Shown here: in pieces, positions 59,327 through 64,000 of the stretch
Numbering within the stretch: the first letter of the stretch is position 1
Layout of the letters: each line of letters opens with the position of its first letter
Source of the DNA: Nitrospirota bacterium
GTDB taxonomy: Bacteria; Nitrospirota; Nitrospiria; JACQBW01
Assembly: GCA_016194305.1 (NCBI GenBank)
Contig: JACQBW010000037.1
Coordinates: 24,319-88,318, forward strand
Length of the DNA stretch: 64,000 nt
Reading direction: 5' to 3'
Translations under genes and position numbers: made by a program
Notes under the pieces: generated by a model
Told to the model about the DNA's origin: nothing
Seen by the model: only the letters and a program-made list of their open reading frames with translations
The model's database searches: none

Positions 59327-61881
59327 TAACCCTTCAAGTCAACGACTTTATAGAGTTCGAACCAGATGATGGTCCCCATTCCAGCCAGGAACGCGCCCGT
59401 CATCTCCATTGGGTTAAGGGGTGAGAATTGAAACAGACCCTGCAAGGAAGGCGTGTATAGGACTACTGCGAGAAAAAAAAGGGTGAATACCACCACGCCC
59501 CATAATGCGGGATTCGGCTTCATCAGCGTTTCTTTTAGCGTGAGGTTCATCGATCGGTTTGCAAAGATCTGAGCCAAATTTGACACGATTAATGCCGTAA
59601 AGGCGATCGAACGCGCGTGACGCTCATCCCATCCAAGTTTTAAAGCATAGCCGTATAGTCCTAATATGATGAGAAATACGATGGCACCTTGCATAAAAAG
59701 GACGAAAAGAGATTTTTTCCTGAAAATCGGGTCAAGGACAGATCGGGGCGGCCGCTTCATGATATTGGCCTCTTCCTTCTCCGATTCAAAAACGATTGAA
59801 CAGGCCGGGTCGATTATAAATTCCATGAACACAATATGAATCGGCGTGAACATCAGAGGCCATCCAAGCGTCAGGGGAATCACGGACATCCCCACAATCG
59901 GGATATGCACCGCGAGAAGATAGGACATCGCTTTTTGAAGATTATCAAATATTCTCCTCCCTTCCCTGATGGCCTGCACAATGGATGAAAAGTCGTCGTC
60001 CAGAAGAACCAGGGCGGCCGCTTCACGAGCCACATCGGTTCCCCGATTTCCCATGGCAATGCCAATATCGGCTCCTTTCAACGCCGGGGCATCATTCACG
60101 CCATCTCCCGTCATTGCAACAATCTCACCCCGGGATTTAAATGCGTTGACCAGCCGCAATTTTTGTTCGGGAACGACTCGGGCAAAAATATTCGTGCGAA
60201 CCGTGCGGGCGTTCAATTCCGCGTCTCGCATGATCTGTAGATCGTGACCTGTCAGAATTTCGTCAGCCGGCCTCAACCCTGCCTGACGCGCAATAGCGGA
60301 TGCCGTTACCGAATAGTCCCCTGTCATCATCACCACCCGTATTCCGGCCGAATAACATTCCTCAATGGAGGATTGAACGTTTGGACGAAGGGGATCTGCC
60401 AGGCCTATGAGCCCGACAAAGCTAAATTCGAAATCATGCTGAAGCCGCGGCCAGGGCTCTCCCCGGAATTCGGATTTTGCAACGCCGAGGACACGTAATC
60501 CCTCGCCGGCCATTTTCTCGGTCTGAATTGCCAGTTCAGTTTTCTCGGATTCAGGAAGATGGCACAAGTCAGCAATCGCTTCCGGAGCCCCTTTCGTTGC
60601 CACAACAAAGATCTCCTGGTCCGGGCCTTTCCAGACTTGTGACATCGCCAGCAATTCAGGCTCAAGCGGATATTCGCGTACCAGCGTCCAGTCTGAATGA
60701 AGATGTTCCGATTTCCCCAGCAATTTATTCCCTGTCTCCTGGAACGCCCTTTCCATTGGATCAAAGGGATCGATGTCGCTGGCAAGTATTGCGTATTCCA
60801 AAGGGGGATGAAATTCGTCCGGAATGGCGTCGGGATCGCCTCCAAGATGATGAATGACGTTTCCTGGTGCATAGATCGACCTCACTTCCATCCGATTCAG
60901 AGTGAGTGTCCCCGTCTTATCGACACAAAGGATTGTCGCGGACCCTAACGCTTCAATTGCCGAAGAACGCCGGGTCAAAACTCTCTTCCGGGAAATTCGC
61001 CAGGCCCCTAACGCGAGAAAAACGGTCAGAACCACGGGAAATTCTTCAGGAAGGACTGCCATGGCAAGGGTAAGACCAGCCAGAACACCTTCTAACCAGT
61101 TTTGCCGAATCATCCCGTAGAGAAGAACCACGCAAAGACAGGCCAGAATGCCAATAACAGCAATGTTTCTAACGAGTCGGCCGATTTCCTGCTGAAGGGT
61201 AGTCTTGTGGTTACTTTCTACACGTAACTCATTTCCAATTTGGCCGAGTCTGGTTGCGGAACCAATCGCTGTCACTTCCGCATAACCTTTCCCCTGAACA
61301 ACCAATGAACCTGAAAAAAGATAAGATGAATTTTCCATCCCTTCTGAATCCAGGTCATTTTTGTTTCCTCCGACACCTTTTCCGACAGGCATTGATTCCC
61401 CGGTTATCAGCGACTCATCCACCATCAGGACAGTGCCGCTCTTTAAGAGAAGCGCATCCGCTGGAACGCGGTCCCCGGCGGCAATGATCAGCAAATCTCC
61501 TCGAACGACTTCCCTCCCGGCAATACGAATTGCATTTCCGTCACGAACCACAAGGGCTCTCGGACTCGTTAAATCGCGCAATGCACTGAGTACCTTCTCC
61601 ACTTTTCGCTCTTGATAGAGCGTGATTCCGATGATTCCGGAGATCGATATAAATAAGGTCATGGCTTCTGTTCTGTCGCCGAGAATCAGGTAAATCGTTC
61701 CTGCCGCAAGCAGAAGAAGAAACATGGGCTCTCTTAAGACGCCTCGGAGGAGTTTCCAAATCGTCCCGGACTGATCCGATGGCAATTCGTTAAAACCTTC
61801 CTGCTGAAGGCGATTTGCAGCCTCTACAGCGGAAACTCCTTTCAGGGGGAAGAGTTCGGGATCAGAATTCATGGCATTCAT
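59326..61881 (-). CDS. Cation P-type ATPase (P2A Ca-ATPase-like)
   Basis: An 851-residue pump. The phosphorylated Asp is in CVDKTGTLT, with TGES in the actuator domain (LITGESMPVG), PEEFP in the membrane motif and TGDGVNDAPALKGADIG in the P domain. About ten membrane helices are present. The cation is not certain; Ca or Mn is likely for the PEEFP type. There is no ribosome site before the ATG at 61881, and the promoter ends 6 bp upstream, so the transcript may be leaderless. The gene overlaps the deaminase gene by 1 bp. Confidence 0.93.
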   Translation of the reverse strand: MNAMNSDPELFPLKGVSAVEAANRLQQEGFNELPSDQSGTIWKLLRGVLREPMFLLLLAAGTIYLILGDRTEAMTLFISISGIIGITLYQERKVEKVLSALRDLTSPRALVVRDGNAIRIAGREVVRGDLLIIAAGDRVPADALLLKSGTVLMVDESLITGESMPVGKGVGGNKNDLDSEGMENSSYLFSGSLVVQGKGYAEVTAIGSATRLGQIGNELRVESNHKTTLQQEIGRLVRNIAVIGILACLCVVLLYGMIRQNWLEGVLAGLTLAMAVLPEEFPVVLTVFLALGAWRISRKRVLTRRSSAIEALGSATILCVDKTGTLTLNRMEVRSIYAPGNVIHHLGGDPDAIPDEFHPPLEYAILASDIDPFDPMERAFQETGNKLLGKSEHLHSDWTLVREYPLEPELLAMSQVWKGPDQEIFVVATKGAPEAIADLCHLPESEKTELAIQTEKMAGEGLRVLGVAKSEFRGEPWPRLQHDFEFSFVGLIGLADPLRPNVQSSIEECYSAGIRVVMMTGDYSVTASAIARQAGLRPADEILTGHDLQIMRDAELNARTVRTNIFARVVPEQKLRLVNAFKSRGEIVAMTGDGVNDAPALKGADIGIAMGNRGTDVAREAAALVLLDDDFSSIVQAIREGRRIFDNLQKAMSYLLAVHIPIVGMSVIPLTLGWPLMFTPIHIVFMEFIIDPACSIVFESEKEEANIMKRPPRSVLDPIFRKKSLFVLFMQGAIVFLIILGLYGYALKLGWDERHARSIAFTALIVSNLAQIFANRSMNLTLKETLMKPNPALWGVVVFTLFFLAVVLYTPSLQGLFQFSPLNPMEMTGAFLAGMGTIIWFELYKVVDLKG

Positions 61882-61887
61882 CTGTTT

Positions 61888-61916
61888 ACTATAGGAAATT
61901 GTTCTTTGAATATCAA
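61888..61916 (-). promoter_or_regulatory. Promoter abutting the P-type ATPase start codon
   Basis: Minus strand TTGATA (61916-61911), 17-bp spacer, TATAGT (61893-61888). The transcript start expected 7 bp after the -10 element is exactly the A of the ATG (61881). Confidence 0.65.
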
Positions 61917-62129
61917 TCGGTGAAATGTTTCGCCGCTGCCTAATTGACTGTACATCCTTGAAACGATCAAAAATAACTGTTTTAAAATGATTTTTATTTT
62001 AGGCCGTCCAATAGTCTAGACACCTTTCATTTTAAATCCGTCTGTCTCTTCCTTTTTTCATTTTGACCTCTGGAACTTATTGAAAACTAAGGTGAGATAT
62101 TTTTAAATTTGAACAGTTTTCCAATATTT

Positions 62130-62145
62130 GGGCATGTTCTTTGCT
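62130..62145 (+). promoter_or_regulatory. Sigma-54 (RpoN) promoter of the BCAM0308-type gene
   Basis: GGGCATGTTCTTTGCT matches the -24/-12 pattern with GG at 62131-62132 and GC at 62143-62144. The predicted start is near 62156, about 27 nt before the ATG at 62183, which has AAAGGAGAGG before it. The stretch 61917-62129 holds no gene. Confidence 0.72.
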
Positions 62146-62182
62146 CTTTATAAAATAAAAACCACTTTCAAAGGAGAGGGAC

Positions 62183-62734
62183 ATGGGACATAAAAATGTC
62201 GTGCAACATCGCGCTCCACAGATCAAGAGAGGGACAGAAGTTAAAGTAAAGGAATCCTATTTGTCATCGAAAGGATTGTCTGAGCCGGCAAAATGCGAAT
62301 CCTGTCAATCTGTTTATCATCATAAGCAATGGTATTCTAAAGAACATGCGGTTGTGCTTGATTTGCCCAAAGAGAAATTGAAGGAAACGATCTGTCCCTC
62401 CTGTCGAAAAACTGCCGACCACTTTCCGGGAGGGATTGTAAAGTTAAACGGAGACTTCTTGACTATCCATAAAGATCAAGTTCTCCACCTGATCCGAAAC
62501 CTGGAGGTAAAATCCAAAGAAGTCAATCCTTTAGATGGAATCATCTCACTTAAGGATCTGGGTCATTCCCTTGAAATTCATACGACCAACGAACGATTTG
62601 CCCAAAGAATCGGAAGAGAGGTGAAACGCGCATTTAAAGGAGAGATCACCTACCACTGGACAGCTGGCGATAAATTTGTTAGAGTCGATTGGCATCGGGA
62701 GGGAAAACCAGGCGTTAAATTCAAGGGAGAATAG
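62183..62734 (+). CDS. BCAM0308/NMD3-like zinc-binding protein
   Basis: A 183-residue protein. Two Cys pairs (C38/C41 in CESC and C71/C74 in CPSC) form a zinc site. The C-terminal domain, with LEIHTTNERFAQRIGREVKRAFKG and YHWTAGDKFVRVDWHR, resembles the BCAM0308 family, related to the N-terminal part of ribosome export factor NMD3. Such genes often occur with stress and CBS-domain genes. The sigma-54 promoter upstream suggests expression under a specific stress. The CBS gene follows after 5 bp. Confidence 0.85.
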   Translation: MGHKNVVQHRAPQIKRGTEVKVKESYLSSKGLSEPAKCESCQSVYHHKQWYSKEHAVVLDLPKEKLKETICPSCRKTADHFPGGIVKLNGDFLTIHKDQVLHLIRNLEVKSKEVNPLDGIISLKDLGHSLEIHTTNERFAQRIGREVKRAFKGEITYHWTAGDKFVRVDWHREGKPGVKFKGE

Positions 62735-62739
62735 AACCA

Positions 62740-63129
62740 ATGGTCAAAATCAAGCAGATCATGTCCAAGAACATCTTTAAGGTCGATTCCCAGAAAACAA
62801 TCCGGGAGGTGATTAATGTCATGGCTGAAAAGAAGCTTGGAAGCCTCCTGGTTCAGAAAGGGGATGAGATTGTCGGCATACTTGAAGAGGCGGACATCGT
62901 ACGCAAAGTTTTGGGCAAAGATCTGAACCCGTATGTGACCAAAGTTAACGATGTCATGGGGAATCCTATTCTGATCGATGAAGATAAGACCGATAACGAC
63001 GCCAGCGACATGATGTTTCAGCATCATACCCGACATCTTGCCGTCACTTCCGGAACCAAAATAGTCGGAATTATATCGATGTATGACCTGATACGGCCCG
63101 TTTATCCCGACAAAACCTTCTGGGCTTAA
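62740..63129 (+). CDS. CBS-domain pair protein
   Basis: A 129-residue protein composed of two CBS domains. The first has KIKQIMSKNIFKVDSQKTIREV and GSLLVQKGDEIVGILEEADIV; the second has VNDVMGNPILIDEDKTDNDAS and RHLAVTSGTKIVGIISMYDL. Such proteins bind adenosine nucleotides and regulate partners. GGAGAATAGAACC precedes the ATG. It lies between the zinc protein and pyrE. Confidence 0.93.
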   Translation: MVKIKQIMSKNIFKVDSQKTIREVINVMAEKKLGSLLVQKGDEIVGILEEADIVRKVLGKDLNPYVTKVNDVMGNPILIDEDKTDNDASDMMFQHHTRHLAVTSGTKIVGIISMYDLIRPVYPDKTFWA

Positions 63130-63139
63130 TTTTCCAAGC

Positions 63140-63721
63140 ATGAACGACCTTCTTCATATTGCCAGGACAAGGCTGATGGAGATCCTGGTCAAAGACTCTT
63201 TTCAATATTCCGAAACGCCTCAATTTCGTCTTGTTTCCGGAAAAACCAGCCAGTTCTACATCGACTGTAAAAAAACCACCTACAATGCTGAAGCGATGAA
63301 TCTCATCGGAGAGATTCTTTTTAGTAAAATGTCGGGGATTCAACTGGATGCCATTGGAGGATTGACTCTCGGAGCTGATCCAATTGCTTTTGCGGTCTCC
63401 ATGATCAGTTTTCAAAAAGGAAGACCGATCAAATCCTTTGTGATCAGAAAGAAACCGAAAGAACATGGCATGAAATATTCCATCGAAGGAAAGCTGGAAG
63501 GAGTAAAGCGGGTGGTCATTGTTGAAGATGTTGTAACTACCGGTCAGAGTACGCTTGATGCGATCACGAAAGCCGAAGAAGCGGGTCTTGAAATCGTAAA
63601 AGTCTTTGCTCTGGTCGACCGGGAAGAAGGAGGCAAAGAGGAAGTCCTGAAGCGGGTTCGGAATTTTGAAGCCTTGTTTACCAAATCAGAGCTGTTTTCC
63701 TATTATTCCTCAAAAAAATAA
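63140..63721 (+). CDS. pyrE: Orotate phosphoribosyltransferase
   Basis: A 193-residue enzyme of pyrimidine synthesis. The PRPP-binding motif VVIVEDVVTTGQST, the segment FRLVSGKTSQFYIDCKKTTY and GGLTLGADPIAFAVS identify PyrE. It adds ribose-5-phosphate to orotate. It lies 10 bp after the CBS gene and may be partly under the sigma-54 promoter. A 7-bp hairpin (63750-63772) follows. Confidence 0.95.
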   Translation: MNDLLHIARTRLMEILVKDSFQYSETPQFRLVSGKTSQFYIDCKKTTYNAEAMNLIGEILFSKMSGIQLDAIGGLTLGADPIAFAVSMISFQKGRPIKSFVIRKKPKEHGMKYSIEGKLEGVKRVVIVEDVVTTGQSTLDAITKAEEAGLEIVKVFALVDREEGGKEEVLKRVRNFEALFTKSELFSYYSSKK

Positions 63722-63749
63722 TCGCGTCATTTTAGGTGATTTTTCATTT

Positions 63750-63772
63750 TCAACCTTGTAAAATCAGGTTGA
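63750..63772. terminator. Short hairpin between pyrE and tRNA-Val
   Basis: TCAACCT (63750-63756) and AGGTTGA (63766-63772) are reverse complements with a 9-nt loop. No T tract follows, so termination is uncertain. The loop contains TGTAAAAT, a possible -10 for the tRNA gene. Confidence 0.4.
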
Positions 63773-63780
63773 ATGATTTC

Positions 63781-63852
63781 GGGCGATTAGCTCAGCGGTA
63801 GAGCGCTGCCTTCACACGGCAGAGGTCGCAGGTTCGAGACCTGCATCGCCTA
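63781..63852 (+). tRNA. tRNA-Val (anticodon CAC)
   Basis: A 72-nt cloverleaf. The acceptor arms GGGCGAT and ATCGCCT pair with one G-U at the end. D-arm GCTC/GAGC, anticodon stem CTGCC/GGCAG with loop TTCACAC (anticodon CAC), and T-arm GCAGG/CCTGC with TTCGAGA are all present. The CCA end is not encoded. Confidence 0.95.
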
Positions 63853-63860
63853 TTGATTTC

Positions 63861-64000
63861 TCAAGCACTTACACGATCTGCTCCTGCCCTTGTACCCTCA
63901 GGTATGACCAAAGTATGACCAAGAACATCAACGCCATGCCGTAAAGATTCAACGGTGTGGTGGGCGTATCGTTGAGTCATCCGCATATCCTTATGACCCA
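63861..64000 (-). CDS. Tyrosine recombinase/integrase, C-terminal part (5' end outside window)
   Basis: Reading complement from the window end gives LGHKDMRMTQRYAHHTVESLR, the end of the catalytic domain with the nucleophile Tyr in RYAHH, then a short tail to TGA at 63861. It reads towards the tRNA-Val gene and ends 8 bp from it. This is the usual layout of an element integrated at the tRNA 3' end. Only 46 residues are visible, so the family of element is unknown. Confidence 0.88.
   Translation of the reverse strand, partial: GHKDMRMTQRYAHHTVESLRHGVDVLGHTLVIPEGTRAGADRVSA

Overview
This 64 kb window comes from a Gram-negative bacterium of moderate GC content. The envelope genes are an Omp85-type barrel, a PBP1A with an N-terminal anchor, a TolQR/TonB-type motor and multihaem c-type cytochromes. 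Many signalling proteins, several sigma-54 promoters, a gap-pgk-tpiA-secG cluster and TusA/DsrE sulfur-carrier genes point towards Nitrospirota or a neighbouring deltaproteobacterial-type lineage. That placement is inference from gene content only; no rRNA is present.

Layout. 1-7.96 kb: the end of an inositol monophosphatase; an acyl-ACP-reductase-like dehydrogenase in a row with a membrane histidine kinase and an HD-GYP response regulator behind a good -24/-12 promoter; then, on the minus strand, an FAD oxidase (glcD type), a 59-residue LSm-like protein and a site-2 protease. 8.2-14.9 kb: a tightly overlapping seven-gene operon (two TPR proteins, a small secreted protein, TolQ, two TolR/ExbD, and a TonB-like protein with an AgmX/PglI C-terminus), the most coherent candidate for a little-described machine. 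14.8-23.7 kb: signalling genes (PhoB-type regulator, hybrid kinase and a stand-alone protein with degenerate GGDEF domains, pseudo-receiver AraC regulator), a secreted SBBP/CARDB protein and a 42-residue membrane protein whose upstream region matches that of the PhoB-type regulator. 23.9-41.9 kb: pentahaem cytochrome plus endonuclease IV, holin-like protein, YifB/ComM, DUF2934, Omp85 barrel, a haem c protein, the glycolytic gap-pgk-tpiA-secG cluster with an orphan peptide-binding protein, a PIN/RHH toxin-antitoxin pair, PBP1A, an RNase Z-like hydrolase, a gene of unknown function and a glutathione peroxidase.

42-47.5 kb: an ArsR-led sulfur-relay cluster (two TusA, three small DsrE/F/H-type proteins, DsrE2) ending with an Rrf2 regulator, then a class III aminotransferase and a TPR protein. 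47.9-52.4 kb: a membrane-anchored sigma-54 activator, a likely upstream activator palindrome, a textbook -24/-12 promoter and the kinase gene it probably drives, whose receiver carries Glu in place of the phosphorylated Asp. 52.4-63.8 kb: ankyrin protein, rhodanese plus beta-propeller protein, a YfiN/YfiR-type cyclic-di-GMP pair, a Ca-ATPase-like pump overlapping a dCTP deaminase gene, and a third sigma-54 promoter in front of a zinc-binding BCAM0308-type protein, a CBS protein and pyrE. The window ends with tRNA-Val(CAC) and the 3' end of a tyrosine recombinase gene pointing at it, the likely edge of an integrated element.

How it fits together: the window is dominated by signal transduction (sigma-54 activation, PhoB-like regulation, cyclic-di-GMP) and envelope functions, interleaved with housekeeping metabolism. 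All functional calls come from reading motifs and gene order; no similarity search was run.
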